From: Flavobacteriaceae bacterium
GTDB taxonomy: Bacteria; Bacteroidota; Bacteroidia; Flavobacteriales; Flavobacteriaceae
Assembly (NCBI GenBank): GCA_024638225.1
Contig: JAHEKR010000014.1
Coordinates: 1 to 38,067, forward strand
Direction of reading: 5' to 3'
Length of the DNA stretch: 38,067 nt
The notes under the pieces are model-generated. The model did no database searches, was not told the origin of the DNA, and saw only the letters and a list, made by a program, of their open reading frames with translations. The translations under genes were made by a program, and so were the position numbers. Below are positions 7,401-17,010 of this stretch, in pieces; position 1 is the stretch's first letter, and the number at the start of each line of letters is the position of its first letter.

Positions 7401-9155
7401 ATGAATTTCTTTAAAAATCTTATCAGTTCTGCCCTTGGAACTTTTATTGCCTTGGGCTTGTTTGTTGTTTTTATGTTTGTTTTTATAGCTGGATCAGTAG
7501 CTGCCTTGGAAGAAGATGGTGAAACTGTTAACATCGAGGAAAATACCGTTTTGGTTTTGGACATGAAAGCACCCATATTGGACAGAGATCCACAAACCTT
7601 TGCCTTTAACGAAGCTCTGGACATTGAACCAGAGGCCTACGGGCTTAGCAGCATCATTCCGGCTATTGAAGCTGCATCCACAGACCCGCGAATTTCGGGT
7701 ATTAGCATACAGAATATGACAGCCCTTGGCGGTGTGTCCAACATCGTCACATTACGCGAAGCACTAAACACCTTTAAGGATAACGGCAAATTTATTTACG
7801 CCTATGGCGATTACTTCGATCAACTAGACTATTACTTGGCTTCTGTTGCTGACTCCATTTTTGTACACCCAGAGGGCTTGGTAAACTTCCGCGGGCTCAG
7901 TGCTGAAGTTATGTATTACAAATCTGCACAGGAAAAATCAGGCATTTCGATGGAAGTGATTCGAAACGGGAAATACAAAAGCGCCGTAGAGCCATTTCTC
8001 GACGACGAGATGAGTGCTGAAAACCGCACACAGATTCAAGGGTTCTTAGACGAGATCTGGGACGAGATGCTCGCGGATATTTCGGGTAGTCGCGGAGTTA
8101 GTAAAAAAGAATTGGACGCTCTGGCCGATAATCTAGCTGGTGCTAATGCCAAAAAAGCCATTGAGTCTTCCTTGATTGATGGCACTGCCAATAGGCGCGC
8201 ATACAAAGAGTTCCTAAAAGAACGTGTACACGAGTCAGGTATTGAGATGACCACCTTTACCGATTATATAAACGTTGCGGATGTCAAAAGAGGAAAAGGT
8301 CCAAATCGCATAGCTGTGGTATACGCACAAGGAGAAATCGTTTATGGTGAAGGGGGGAATGAAATTATCGGTCAAGAAAAAGTCATCAAAACGCTTAAAA
8401 AAATCGGCAAAAAAGAGAACATAAAAGCTGTAGTAATCCGTGTTAATTCACCTGGAGGAAGTGCATTGGCTTCGGAGCTAATTTGGGAAGAAATTGAGCA
8501 CTTGAAAAAAACAAAGAAGGTAGTGGTTTCTATGGGTAATGTAGCGGCTTCGGGCGGATATTATATTGCCGCAAATGCCGACGAAATAATAGCGCAACCA
8601 ACAACGATAACCGGCTCCATTGGCGTTTGGGGCGTATTGCCAAATGTAAACCGCTTAGCCAACCGCTGGGGCATTAATGCCGAACAGGTCACAACGAACA
8701 AACAAGCCTTGCAGTATTCGCCTTTTGAACCGCTGAGTAATGCCACGCGAAACGAAATTAAAGCGGCGATCGATCAGATTTACCAAACCTTCCTATCCCG
8801 TGTTGCAGACGGTCGCGGAATGACTAAAGAAGCGGTCCACAAAATTGCTCAAGGACGGGTATGGTCTGGGACAGAGGCCAAGGAAATTGGGCTTGTAGAC
8901 CAATTAGGTGGGCTTGAGGTAGCGCTTGAGCGTGCAGCTACACTTGCCGAGTTGGACAGCTACAAAATCACGACCTATCCAAAATACGAAGACGATTTTG
9001 ATTCATTATTAGAAGAGTTATTTGGCGGTCCTTTGGGAGCCATTAAACAAAATTTACCTCCAGAACTTAATCTTTGGCTACAAACAACAGAAAAAGCAAC
9101 AAACCCCATACAATATATCCAAACGCGCTTGCCCTACGCACTAAACGTTAACTGA
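7401..9155 (+). CDS. sppA: Signal peptide peptidase SppA, 67K type
   Basis: 584-residue S49 serine peptidase with one N-terminal membrane anchor (residues about 10-33) and the two tandem S49 domains of the long bacterial form. It degrades signal peptides left in the inner membrane. The catalytic lysine is expected in the first domain (RNGKYKSAVEPF) and the nucleophilic serine in the second (GNVAASGGYYIA). NSPGGSALASELIW and TITGSIGVWG are conserved family segments. The last A of its TGA stop is the first base of the next gene's ATG, so the two are translationally coupled. Confidence 0.95.
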   Translation: MNFFKNLISSALGTFIALGLFVVFMFVFIAGSVAALEEDGETVNIEENTVLVLDMKAPILDRDPQTFAFNEALDIEPEAYGLSSIIPAIEAASTDPRISGISIQNMTALGGVSNIVTLREALNTFKDNGKFIYAYGDYFDQLDYYLASVADSIFVHPEGLVNFRGLSAEVMYYKSAQEKSGISMEVIRNGKYKSAVEPFLDDEMSAENRTQIQGFLDEIWDEMLADISGSRGVSKKELDALADNLAGANAKKAIESSLIDGTANRRAYKEFLKERVHESGIEMTTFTDYINVADVKRGKGPNRIAVVYAQGEIVYGEGGNEIIGQEKVIKTLKKIGKKENIKAVVIRVNSPGGSALASELIWEEIEHLKKTKKVVVSMGNVAASGGYYIAANADEIIAQPTTITGSIGVWGVLPNVNRLANRWGINAEQVTTNKQALQYSPFEPLSNATRNEIKAAIDQIYQTFLSRVADGRGMTKEAVHKIAQGRVWSGTEAKEIGLVDQLGGLEVALERAATLAELDSYKITTYPKYEDDFDSLLEELFGGPLGAIKQNLPPELNLWLQTTEKATNPIQYIQTRLPYALNVN

Positions 9156-9853
9156 TGCGAGCAACTTTATCGGCACAGAAACTTTATCTGTACCTCGCTG
9201 GATTGTTTATCACTTCTTTGGTAGTATCCAATCTCATCTTCCAGAAGTTTTTCTTTTGGTATCCCTTTGACGTAACCGTTTTTGGAACGCGACTGTTTGA
9301 ATTATCTGTGGGGATACTGCCCTACCCGATAACCTTTTTAATTACCGATCTAATCTCTGAAATTTACGGACGAAAAAGTGCTAATCGGGTTGTGATTGCT
9401 GGGATTTTTGCTTCGTTCTTTTCTATCGGGATTTTGTGGTTATCGGGTGTTGTTCCAGCTATTGACTCCTCACCTGTTGACAACGCAACTTTTCAAGAGG
9501 TTTTTGCTCTATCCCCATTGGCTGTACTTGCATCCATGATTGCGTATTTATCGGCGCAGTTTATAGATATTCGGATTTATCATTATTGGAAAAGAGTGAC
9601 AAAGGGAAGGCATCTTTGGCTGCGGAATAACTTTTCTACTTTTTCTTCTCAAATCATTGATTCTACTACAGTAATTTTACTGCTCTGTATTTTTGGGGTG
9701 CTCCCGTGGAACTTGTTCCTTGGATTGGTTGTTTCCAGTATACTTTTTAAAGTAATGATAGCTGCTATCGATACCCCTTTTTTGTATTTATTTGTCGGGC
9801 TTATTCGCCGAAAATATGCACTGGAGGTTGACCAGGAAATACAACTGTATTAG
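9155..9853 (+). CDS. Queuosine precursor transporter (YhhQ/DUF165 family)
   Basis: 232-residue integral membrane protein with about six hydrophobic helices. The family signature FLITDLISEIYGRKSANRVV lies after the second helix, followed by SAQFIDIRIYHYWKRVTKG and WLRNNFSTFSSQIIDSTTVI. Members (YhhQ in E. coli) import queuine precursors such as preQ0/preQ1 for tRNA queuosine synthesis. The start codon overlaps the sppA stop by one base and rluF begins 2 bp after its stop, so it sits in the middle of a tight operon. Substrate choice between preQ0, preQ1 and queuine cannot be read from sequence. Confidence 0.92.
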   Translation: MRATLSAQKLYLYLAGLFITSLVVSNLIFQKFFFWYPFDVTVFGTRLFELSVGILPYPITFLITDLISEIYGRKSANRVVIAGIFASFFSIGILWLSGVVPAIDSSPVDNATFQEVFALSPLAVLASMIAYLSAQFIDIRIYHYWKRVTKGRHLWLRNNFSTFSSQIIDSTTVILLLCIFGVLPWNLFLGLVVSSILFKVMIAAIDTPFLYLFVGLIRRKYALEVDQEIQLY

Positions 9854-9855
9854 TT

Positions 9856-10590
9856 ATGGGCGAACAAAAACCAATACGCATCAACAAATACCTGAGCGAA
9901 TTGGGCTATTGCTCCAGGAGAGCTGCCGATAAACTCATCGAACAAGGACGTATTACAGTAAATGATGCAGCTGTTGTTATGGGAATGAAAGTAACCGCAC
10001 AAGACCGCATTGCTGTTGATGGTGTCCTTGTAGATCAACGCGGTGATGAACCTGTGTATATTGCGTTTAACAAACCAGTAGGCATCGTTTGTACCACAGA
10101 CACACGAGTAGAAAAAGACAACATCATTGACTACATCAATTATCCTACCAGAATCTTTCCCATTGGTCGCTTGGACAAGCCATCCGAAGGGCTTATTTTT
10201 TTGACCAATGACGGAGATATCGTAAATAAGATTTTGCGTGCGCGAAACAAACACGAAAAAGAATATGTCGTAACAGTCAACAAACCCATCACCAAAGAGT
10301 TTGTTGCCAAAATGAGTAAAGGAGTGCCTATTTTAGATACGGTAACGCGACCATGTACAGTTACCCAAACACACAAGCAGGAATTTCGAATTATTTTAAC
10401 TCAAGGATTAAATCGACAGATTAGGCGTATGTGCGAATACTTGGACTATCGGGTGGTCAAACTCAAGCGCGTGCGTATCATGAACGTGACTTTAGATGTG
10501 GGGATAGGCAAATGGCGTCATTTGACAAAAAAAGAATTGACCGAAATCAACAAATTGGTAGGTGATTCCAAAAAGACTTTTGAGGGCTAA
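9856..10590 (+). CDS. rluF: 23S rRNA pseudouridine(2604) synthase RluF
   Basis: 244-residue RsuA/RluB/E/F-family synthase. An N-terminal S4 RNA-binding domain (IRINKYLSELGYCSRRAADK) is followed by the catalytic domain with the aspartate motif GRLDKPSEGLIFLTNDG. NKILRARNKHEKEYVV and LNRQIRRMCEYL fit RluF more closely than RsuA or RluB. RluF modifies U2604 of 23S rRNA, and some members also modify tRNA. It is third in the sppA operon. Its end overlaps the convergent DUF2797 gene by 4 bp. Confidence 0.9.
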   Translation: MGEQKPIRINKYLSELGYCSRRAADKLIEQGRITVNDAAVVMGMKVTAQDRIAVDGVLVDQRGDEPVYIAFNKPVGIVCTTDTRVEKDNIIDYINYPTRIFPIGRLDKPSEGLIFLTNDGDIVNKILRARNKHEKEYVVTVNKPITKEFVAKMSKGVPILDTVTRPCTVTQTHKQEFRIILTQGLNRQIRRMCEYLDYRVVKLKRVRIMNVTLDVGIGKWRHLTKKELTEINKLVGDSKKTFEG

Positions 10591-11375
10591 TCTACTGCTA
10601 ATTCCACCACATGTCCTTCGTGGGAACGCACATTCCAGACTGTGTCGTCTTCAAAAATCCAATACTGCCCTTTGATTCCTTTAACGACTCCGCTGTACGC
10701 TGGAGATTTGTCTAAGTTTAGGCTTTTTACCTTTTCGGGAAACTTCAATACGGGATACTGGATATTCAAGGGGTCATGATCTACCACATAGGGCTTAGCT
10801 TCGGCAGGAAGCTTATCGATACATGCAGCACGCTCTGCAGCCAAATCAAGTTGCTCTCCTTTATTTTGAAGCATGATTCGCCAGTTTGTTTTATCGTTAA
10901 AATACGCCTTAAGGGCCACTTCGGTAATACCCGCTAAGTATCTGTTGGGAACTTCGACTATAGGAAGTGCTTGATGCGCCCCTTGATCGATCCACCGTGT
11001 AGGCACTTGCGTATTTCGTGTAACACCGACTTTTAGCCCACTCGATACGGCAAAATAGACCACATGGGGCTGTAATTGTACTTTTTGTTCATACGCTAAG
11101 TCGCGATCTTCGATACCCAAGTGGGCCTTGCTGAGCTCGGGTTTCATTATCCATTCACCCGCACTGGGAATTTCAAAAAAACAGGATTTACAAAATCCTT
11201 GTCGGAAAATGGGAAGCGGTTGCTGACAGTTTAGGCACTGATGGCCAATCTGTTTGAGGTGTACCTTCTTTTCGAGTAAAGAGTTTGCGTGTACAAAAGA
11301 ATCCTTGAATACCAAGTAGTAATCTATTGGGCTGTTAAGCTCGGTGCGCATTTTGTTCAGTACCCCTTGAAACAT
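10587..11375 (-). CDS. DUF2797 family protein
   Basis: 262-residue protein of unknown function. The N-terminal third has a probable zinc knuckle from two cysteine pairs (CLNC and CKSC about 18 residues apart). The centre carries the DUF2797 signature VYFAVSSGLKVGVTRN followed by TRWIDQGA, which looks like a GIY-YIG-type strand arrangement, and then GITEVALKAYFNDKTNWR. There is no signal peptide, so it should be cytoplasmic. In Flavobacteriaceae it is often beside the GH3-family gene, as here (divergent, 32 bp apart), which suggests a shared regulatory region. I do not assign a biochemical role. Confidence 0.85.
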   Translation of the reverse strand: MFQGVLNKMRTELNSPIDYYLVFKDSFVHANSLLEKKVHLKQIGHQCLNCQQPLPIFRQGFCKSCFFEIPSAGEWIMKPELSKAHLGIEDRDLAYEQKVQLQPHVVYFAVSSGLKVGVTRNTQVPTRWIDQGAHQALPIVEVPNRYLAGITEVALKAYFNDKTNWRIMLQNKGEQLDLAAERAACIDKLPAEAKPYVVDHDPLNIQYPVLKFPEKVKSLNLDKSPAYSGVVKGIKGQYWIFEDDTVWNVRSHEGHVVELAVD

Positions 11376-11407
11376 AATTTGTATTTTCGTTCAGCAATAT
11401 ACCCAAA

Positions 11408-12916
11408 ATGGCGATACCTCTACTGCATACTGTTGCTTCATGGCTACTCAAAAAACGAGTCCACGACATCGAGCTTTTTATCAAGTACCCCAACGAGGTG
11501 CAGCGGGAACAATTGATTACATTACTCCAAACAGCTAAAAATACAGAAGTAGGCAAAGCACATGGCTTTTCTGACATCACAAAGTATGAAGATTTTGCTG
11601 CGCGTATACCCGTGCGTACCTACGAGGAAATTGCACCCATGATCAACCGATCCCGACAGGGAGAACAAAATATTTTTTGGCCTACTCCCATTAAGTGGTA
11701 TGCCAAATCGAGTGGTACCACAAATGCCAAAAGCAAGTTTATTCCTATCTCTAATGAATCGCTGGAAGACTGTCATTTTAAAGGTGGAAAAGACATGCTT
11801 AGCCTGTACTTTGCCAATAACGAAAACTCAGCCTTATTTTCGGGCAAAGCACTCCGTCTAGGGGGTAGCAAAGAACTCTACGAAAAGAACAACTCTTATT
11901 TTGGTGATCTATCAGCAATTATGATTGAAAACTTACCGCTTTGGGCGGAATTGGTCAGCGCACCAAGCCAAAAAGTATCGCTTATGGCGGAATGGGAACA
12001 AAAGATGGAAGCTATTGTAAACGAAACGCTTAAAGAAGATATTCGTAGCCTAACAGGTGTTCCTTCATGGATGCTGGTGTTGTTGCAAAAAGTATTGGCT
12101 GAAACAGGAAAGGACAACATCTTGGAGGTATGGCCCAATTTGGAGGTCTTCTTTCATGGAGGGGTCAACTTTACACCTTACCGAGCACAGTACAAAGCAC
12201 TACTGCCCTGCGACAGCGTTAATTACCTAGAATTGTACAACGCCTCTGAAGGCTTTTTTGGTGTACAAGACAGACTAGATTCAGATGAGTTATTGTTGAT
12301 GTTGGACTACGGAATTTTCTATGAGTTTATCCCCATGAAAACCTACGGCACTAAAGATGAGACCGTAATTCCCTTGTCTGATGTTCGGGTAGGTGAACAG
12401 TATGCCGTTATTATTTCTACCAATGCTGGGCTATGGCGTTATCATATTGGGGATACCATTCGCTTTACCTCAACCGAACCATACCGATTTAAGATTACTG
12501 GCAGAACCAAGCATTTTATCAATGTATTTGGGGAAGAACTGGTGATTGAAAATGCCGACAATGCCTTAGAAAAGGTGTGTAAAAAGCATCGTGTGCAAGT
12601 AGTAGATTATACGGCTGCACCCATTTTTATGGAAGGTAAACAAAAGGGGGGTCATGAGTGGTTGGTGGAGTTCAAAACTCCACCTGAAAACACCCATGCC
12701 TTTGCTGAAGATTTGGACAAGCAGTTGCAAGCATTAAACTCAGACTACGAAGCCAAACGCTACAAAAACATGACGCTGATGCCGCTGAAACTACATGTAG
12801 CAAAACCCAAAACCTTTTATAACTGGTTGAAGCAAAAAGGAAAAATTGGCGGGCAACATAAGGTGCCACGTCTATCGAATATACGCGAATATTTGGATGA
12901 ATTGTTGGGGTTGTAA
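11408..12916 (+). CDS. GH3-family acyl-adenylating protein
   Basis: 502 residues, related to plant GH3 auxin/jasmonate amido synthetases and the ANL adenylation superfamily. Visible motifs are the ATP-binding WYAKSSGTTNAKSKF (A3-like), the acid-pocket motif ELYNASEGFFG, and the hinge region LWRYHIGDTIRF with ITGRTKHFINVFGEEL. It ends with a compact C-terminal domain containing PKTFYNWLKQKGKIGGQHK. The expected chemistry is ATP-dependent activation of a carboxylate and transfer to an acceptor; the bacterial substrate is unknown. No signal peptide. A near-match -7 sequence (TATTTTCG) lies upstream. It is convergent with clpX. Confidence 0.9.
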   Translation: MAIPLLHTVASWLLKKRVHDIELFIKYPNEVQREQLITLLQTAKNTEVGKAHGFSDITKYEDFAARIPVRTYEEIAPMINRSRQGEQNIFWPTPIKWYAKSSGTTNAKSKFIPISNESLEDCHFKGGKDMLSLYFANNENSALFSGKALRLGGSKELYEKNNSYFGDLSAIMIENLPLWAELVSAPSQKVSLMAEWEQKMEAIVNETLKEDIRSLTGVPSWMLVLLQKVLAETGKDNILEVWPNLEVFFHGGVNFTPYRAQYKALLPCDSVNYLELYNASEGFFGVQDRLDSDELLLMLDYGIFYEFIPMKTYGTKDETVIPLSDVRVGEQYAVIISTNAGLWRYHIGDTIRFTSTEPYRFKITGRTKHFINVFGEELVIENADNALEKVCKKHRVQVVDYTAAPIFMEGKQKGGHEWLVEFKTPPENTHAFAEDLDKQLQALNSDYEAKRYKNMTLMPLKLHVAKPKTFYNWLKQKGKIGGQHKVPRLSNIREYLDELLGL

Positions 12917-12925
12917 TGGTGATCT

Positions 12926-12946
12926 CGACGGGCTCAGTGCCCGTTG
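12926..12946. repeat. GC-rich inverted repeat between GH3 and clpX
   Basis: CGACGGGC (12926-12933) and GCCCGTTG (12939-12946) form an 8-bp stem with one G-U around a TCAGT loop. It lies between two convergent genes. No T-tract follows on either strand, so it is a weak intrinsic terminator at best. It may be an extragenic repeat or a transcript 3' end. Confidence 0.5.
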
Positions 12947-12948
12947 TA

Positions 12949-14175
12949 TTAAGACGCCGCTTTAAGCTGGTTGAGTGCCACTCCGCTTAGTTTATTTTCG
13001 GCATAGCGGCGGGTAATTTTTAGTGTAGTAGTTTTGGTTCCGGGCAATTCAAACATGGCATCAGTCAAAATAGCTTCGCAAAGCGAGCGTAAGCCACGTG
13101 CTCCCAAGGAGTACGTCAACGCCTGTTCTACGATATAATCCAAGGCCGTTGGGCTAAACGTAAGTTCAATGTCGTCCATCGCAAACAAATGTTGGTACTG
13201 CTTGATTAGCGCGTTTTTGGGTTCTACCAAAATAGCACGAAGCGCCTCCGCGTCTAGCGTATTCATATAGGTCAATACCGGCAAACGACCGATAATTTCT
13301 GGGATAAGCCCAAAATCTTTTAAATCGGAAGGAGTGATATGCCCCAACAAGTCTGCCTCATCAATAGTAGTTCTTTTGGCAGAAGTGCTGTACCCTACTG
13401 CTTGCATGTTCAAGCGTTTGGCAATATGACGTTCGATACCATCAAAAGCGCCACCAGCGATAAACAGAATATGCTCCGTATTGACCTCAATAAACTTTTG
13501 GTCTGGGTGTTTGCGTCCGCCCTTGGGTGGAACATTCACTACAGTACCCTCCAATAGTTTTAGCAATGCCTGCTGAACACCTTCTCCAGAAACATCGCGG
13601 GTGATGGATGGATTGTCGCTCTTGCGCGCAATCTTGTCTATTTCGTCAATAAACACAATACCGCGCTCGGCTTTTTCTTGGTCGTAGTCTGCGGCTTGAA
13701 GCAAGCGTGTGAGTATGCTTTCTACATCTTCGCCCACATAGCCCGCCTCGGTAAGTACAGTGGCATCAACAATAGCAAGAGGTACTTGCAACATTTTGGC
13801 AATTGTTTTGGCGAGTAAGGTTTTTCCTGTACCCGTATGTCCAGCAATAATGATGTTGCTTTTGTTTAGCTCAACTTCATTTTCGTCTTTGGGTTGTTGC
13901 AGTCGCTTGTAGTGGTTGTATACCGCGACGGAAAGAACTTTTTTGGCTTGTTCCTGTCCAATAACATAATCGTCCAAAAAGGCTTTTATTTGTTTCGGTT
14001 TTTTGAGCAGGAAGTCGGCTTCAGGGACGGCTGTTTCCAAATGGGTTTTTTCCTCTTGGATAATTCCAATAGCTTGGTCAACGCATTTGTCACAAATATG
14101 CGCATTAAGGCCCGCAACCAACAGCTTGGTCTCTACCTTTTTACGTCCACAAAACGAACAACTTAACTCTTCCAC
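12949..14175 (-). CDS. clpX: ATP-dependent Clp protease ATPase subunit ClpX
   Basis: 408-residue AAA+ unfoldase that delivers substrates to ClpP. The N-terminal zinc-binding domain has CSFC and CDKC. Walker A is [15 protein letters not shown] and Walker B is [12 protein letters not shown]. Sensor and substrate-loop segments follow ([11 protein letters not shown] pore loop; [10 protein letters not shown] sensor 2). An IGF-type ClpP-docking loop is expected near residue 260 but is not obvious (the region reads [11 protein letters not shown]). It starts 4 bp after clpP and is transcribed in the same direction, forming tig-clpP-clpX. Confidence 0.97.
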   Translation of the reverse strand: MEELSCSFCGRKKVETKLLVAGLNAHICDKCVDQAIGIIQEEKTHLETAVPEADFLLKKPKQIKAFLDDYVIGQEQAKKVLSVAVYNHYKRLQQPKDENEVELNKSNIIIAGHTGTGKTLLAKTIAKMLQVPLAIVDATVLTEAGYVGEDVESILTRLLQAADYDQEKAERGIVFIDEIDKIARKSDNPSITRDVSGEGVQQALLKLLEGTVVNVPPKGGRKHPDQKFIEVNTEHILFIAGGAFDGIERHIAKRLNMQAVGYSTSAKRTTIDEADLLGHITPSDLKDFGLIPEIIGRLPVLTYMNTLDAEALRAILVEPKNALIKQYQHLFAMDDIELTFSPTALDYIVEQALTYSLGARGLRSLCEAILTDAMFELPGTKTTTLKITRRYAENKLSGVALNQLKAAS

Positions 14176-14179
14176 TTTT

Positions 14180-14839
14180 TTAGCTTCGGGTTAGTACTTC
14201 ATCAATCATGCCATATTCCTTGGCTTCGAGTGCTTTCATCCAGTAATCACGGTCAGAATCTTCGTAAACTTTGTCGTAAGATTGCTTGCTGTGCTTGGCG
14301 ATGATTTCGTACAATTCTTTTTTCAGTTTAAGAATTTCACGCGCTGTAATTTCGATATCGGAAGCTTGCCCTTGTGCGCCGCCTAGTGGCTGATGAATCA
14401 TCACTCGGGAGTGTGGTAAACCAGAGCGTTTTCCATCCTGACCGGCACAAAGCAACACAGCTCCCATGGATGCTGCTATTCCAGTACATATGGTTGCCAC
14501 GTCTGGTGCGATAAACTGCATGGTATCATAAATCCCCAATCCGGCATAGACGCTACCACCTGGCGAATTGATGTAGATTTGGATGTCTTTACTTTTATCT
14601 GTGCTTTCCAAAAAGAGCAATTGTGCCTGAATGATATTGGCAACGCTGTCGTTGATGGCAGTACCCAAAAAGATGATTCGATCCATCATCAAACGAGAGA
14701 ACACATCCATTTGCGCAACATTGAGTTGGCGCTCTTCAATGATATATGGAGTTAAGCTACTCACAAGCTCATCGTAATACATGGAGTTTATTCCGTGATG
14801 TTTGGTTGCGTACTTTTTAAATTCTTTACCGTAGTCCAT
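14180..14839 (-). CDS. clpP: ATP-dependent Clp protease proteolytic subunit ClpP
   Basis: 219-residue serine protease that forms the degradation chamber used by ClpX. The catalytic serine is in [14 protein letters not shown], the histidine in [11 protein letters not shown], and the aspartate lies near the C-terminal DSDRDYWM. The N-terminal axial-loop region contains [17 protein letters not shown] followed by [12 protein letters not shown]. An N-terminal extension of about 25 residues may be trimmed. It lies between tig and clpX in the standard proteostasis order. Confidence 0.97.
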   Translation of the reverse strand: MDYGKEFKKYATKHHGINSMYYDELVSSLTPYIIEERQLNVAQMDVFSRLMMDRIIFLGTAINDSVANIIQAQLLFLESTDKSKDIQIYINSPGGSVYAGLGIYDTMQFIAPDVATICTGIAASMGAVLLCAGQDGKRSGLPHSRVMIHQPLGGAQGQASDIEITAREILKLKKELYEIIAKHSKQSYDKVYEDSDRDYWMKALEAKEYGMIDEVLTRS

Positions 14840-14868
14840 AGCCTAAAATTGCATGTTAAATATACCTA

Positions 14869-16182
14869 TTATTTTTTGGATGCTTCTTTGATAAAGGTAT
14901 CAAAGTTTACTTTTTTAACCTTGATATTTCCTTTTTCTAAAAACAACTGACGCATTTTTTCGCTCATAACCTGATCCGAGATGCGTTTTACTTCCTCTTG
15001 ATTTCCCAAAATACGTCCTGCTACTTCAGTTAATTCTTCATCGCTAACATCCGCACGACCAAACTGTGCCATTTGCTTTTGAAGCAACTCTTTGGCAAAA
15101 CTTTCTATCTCTTCACGACTTATCTGTAAATTGTGTTCTTGAATTAGTTTTGACTCAATAAGCTGGTAGCGTAGTCCACGTTCTGACTTGGTGTATTCAG
15201 CCTCAGCCTCTTCTGCAGAAATCGGGTTTTCACCAACAGTTTGCATCCATTTCTTTAAAAAGTCTGATGGCAAGGAAAACTTAGTGTTGTCTATCAAGTG
15301 CTCGGTCATGTCGTTTACGAACTTTTGATTCGATTGGGTTTCAAAATGTCCCATGGCATCTGCCCTAAGTTTGTCTTTACACTCTGATACGGTTTTCACC
15401 GCATCTTTTCCAAAAACTTTGTCAAAAAATTCTTGGTCCAGTTCGGCTAAACCCCTTGCATTACGCTCTTGTAGTGTAAGGGATAGTTCTATCGCCTTTT
15501 CGGGAACTGTGCCCATAACGCGACGCAAAACGTACTCTTCTTTAAAAAGCCCCTTAGTTGAAAGAGTTACCACCTCACCAATCGTTGCGTTTTTAAGTTT
15601 TGTTAGTGCTTTTTTACTTTTTAGCTCATCCACAGTAATGGTAGCGCTTTTATTTTCTTCGACTCCTTCAAAATGTACTCCTACAGTAAGCTCTGTTGAA
15701 CTGGTCGTTTCGGTAGTAGGGGTCAGTGAGCCGTACTGCTTTTGCAATCGCTCCAATTGTTCATCGACAAACTTATCGTCTGCTTGAATGTCATAGCGGA
15801 TTACCGAACGCTTGTTGGGTAATTTAACCTCAACTTCAGGCGCAAGACCTAATTCAAAATCAAAAGAAAAACTATCTGCAGTCCAATCTAAGGTATCTAT
15901 AGGTACAGGAAGTGGGTTACCTAAAATATCTATTTTTTCGTTGTTCAGGTAGTCATTAAGTGATGTTTGTAATCGTTTGTTTACTTCATCTACCAATACA
16001 GCTTGTCCGTATTGCTTCTTTACCACGCCCATGGGAATATTTCCTTTTCTAAATCCAGGGATGGAAGCGCGTTTACGGTAATCGGTCAATACCTTCTCGA
16101 CTTGTGGAGCGACATCTTCTTGATCAATTTCAACAGTAAGGACAACATTTAATGCGTCTATATCTTTTCGGGTAACGTTCAT
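14869..16182 (-). CDS. tig: Trigger factor (ribosome-associated chaperone)
   Basis: 437 residues. It binds ribosomal protein L23 at the exit tunnel and shields nascent chains. The N-terminal ribosome-binding signature is GFRKGNIPMGVVKKQYG. The central PPIase-like domain is degenerate, as is common in Bacteroidota, and a long helical C-terminal chaperone domain follows. It is first in the tig-clpP-clpX run. A good promoter sits upstream (TTTG-N19-TACTTTTG), inside the 3' region of the preceding hydrolase gene. The family assignment is firm; residual prolyl isomerase activity is uncertain. Confidence 0.95.
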   Translation of the reverse strand: MNVTRKDIDALNVVLTVEIDQEDVAPQVEKVLTDYRKRASIPGFRKGNIPMGVVKKQYGQAVLVDEVNKRLQTSLNDYLNNEKIDILGNPLPVPIDTLDWTADSFSFDFELGLAPEVEVKLPNKRSVIRYDIQADDKFVDEQLERLQKQYGSLTPTTETTSSTELTVGVHFEGVEENKSATITVDELKSKKALTKLKNATIGEVVTLSTKGLFKEEYVLRRVMGTVPEKAIELSLTLQERNARGLAELDQEFFDKVFGKDAVKTVSECKDKLRADAMGHFETQSNQKFVNDMTEHLIDNTKFSLPSDFLKKWMQTVGENPISAEEAEAEYTKSERGLRYQLIESKLIQEHNLQISREEIESFAKELLQKQMAQFGRADVSDEELTEVAGRILGNQEEVKRISDQVMSEKMRQLFLEKGNIKVKKVNFDTFIKEASKK

Positions 16183-16202
16183 TTTTTTGTTTTGATAGCT
16201 GG

Positions 16203-16233
16203 CAAAAGTAGGCTATTTTCAGCCAAGGTCAAA
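16203..16233 (-). promoter_or_regulatory. Promoter of tig-clpP-clpX
   Basis: The minus strand has TTTG (16233-16230), 19 bp, then TACTTTTG (16210-16203). Both elements and the spacing fit the Bacteroidota housekeeping promoter. The predicted start near 16197 leaves about 15 nt of leader before the ATG at 16182. The promoter straddles the gap after the hydrolase stop at 16235. Confidence 0.7.
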
Positions 16234-16234
16234 G

Positions 16235-16969
16235 TCATAGTGATGGGGCTGATATCCCTAAAAAAATGTGCAGGGCTGCGGTAAAGCCTTTTGGGTTTTC
16301 GGCATGAAGCCAATGGCCCGCATTTGGAATGGAAACCAATGTGGCTGTTGGAAAGTGTTTCTGGATAAGTTGTATATCGCTACTCGCTATATAAACAGAC
16401 TGTTCTCCAGCTAAAAAAAGGGTTTTTCCCAAAAATTTACCATCAGGCGGCGCAGCGCCTATTTCGGTCAGTTTAGAAGCCAAAACCTCAATATTGCAAC
16501 GCAATTTTAACACCCGATCAGTTGTCCAAGTCAGATTTTTTAATAAAAACTGCCGAACGCCGAGCTGTGGAACAAAGTTTTTTAAAGATGCATCCGCATC
16601 TGCCCGTGACGAAAAGTTGCTGCTGTTTACATGCAACATACCCTTAAATATGGCGCTAAATTTTTGACTAACATCATACACTTTAGGCGCAATATCTGCC
16701 ACGATAAGCTTGGATACGCGTTCGGGATAACGCATGGCTAGGGTCATGGCTGTTTTTCCACCCATGGAATGTCCCAAAACAACAGCCTTGTTGATTTGCT
16801 TTGTGTCCATGTAGTTGATAACATCAGTAGCCAATACATCGTAATCAAATACTGAACTGTGAAAGCTTTTGCCATGATTTCGTTGATCTAGTGCATGAAC
16901 GCAAAAATGAGCAGACCAGTATTTGGCATGTGTCCGCCAATTGTCTGAAGTGCCCAGTAAGCCGTGCAA
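16235..16969 (-). CDS. Alpha/beta hydrolase, YbfF-like (5' end unresolved)
   Basis: Alpha/beta-fold hydrolase. Oxyanion region HGLLGTSDNW, DQRNHGKS strand turn, nucleophile elbow GHSMGGKTAM and catalytic histidine near IPNAGHWLHAENP are all visible. The substrate is probably an ester or thioester but cannot be specified. The coordinates begin at a TTG whose product lacks the first core strand. The frame stays open upstream through NSTLIGQGPPLIIL, exactly the missing strand, to a TGA at 17054-17056, with no ATG, GTG or TTG in between. A rare ATT/ATC start near 17023-17026, overlapping the pdxJ stop, or a lesion at the start is likely. It is probably co-transcribed with pdxJ. Confidence 0.85.
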   Translation of the reverse strand: MHGLLGTSDNWRTHAKYWSAHFCVHALDQRNHGKSFHSSVFDYDVLATDVINYMDTKQINKAVVLGHSMGGKTAMTLAMRYPERVSKLIVADIAPKVYDVSQKFSAIFKGMLHVNSSNFSSRADADASLKNFVPQLGVRQFLLKNLTWTTDRVLKLRCNIEVLASKLTEIGAAPPDGKFLGKTLFLAGEQSVYIASSDIQLIQKHFPTATLVSIPNAGHWLHAENPKGFTAALHIFLGISAPSL

Positions 16970-17010
16970 AATGATTAACGGAGGGCCTTGGCCGATTAGC
17001 GTACTATTAA

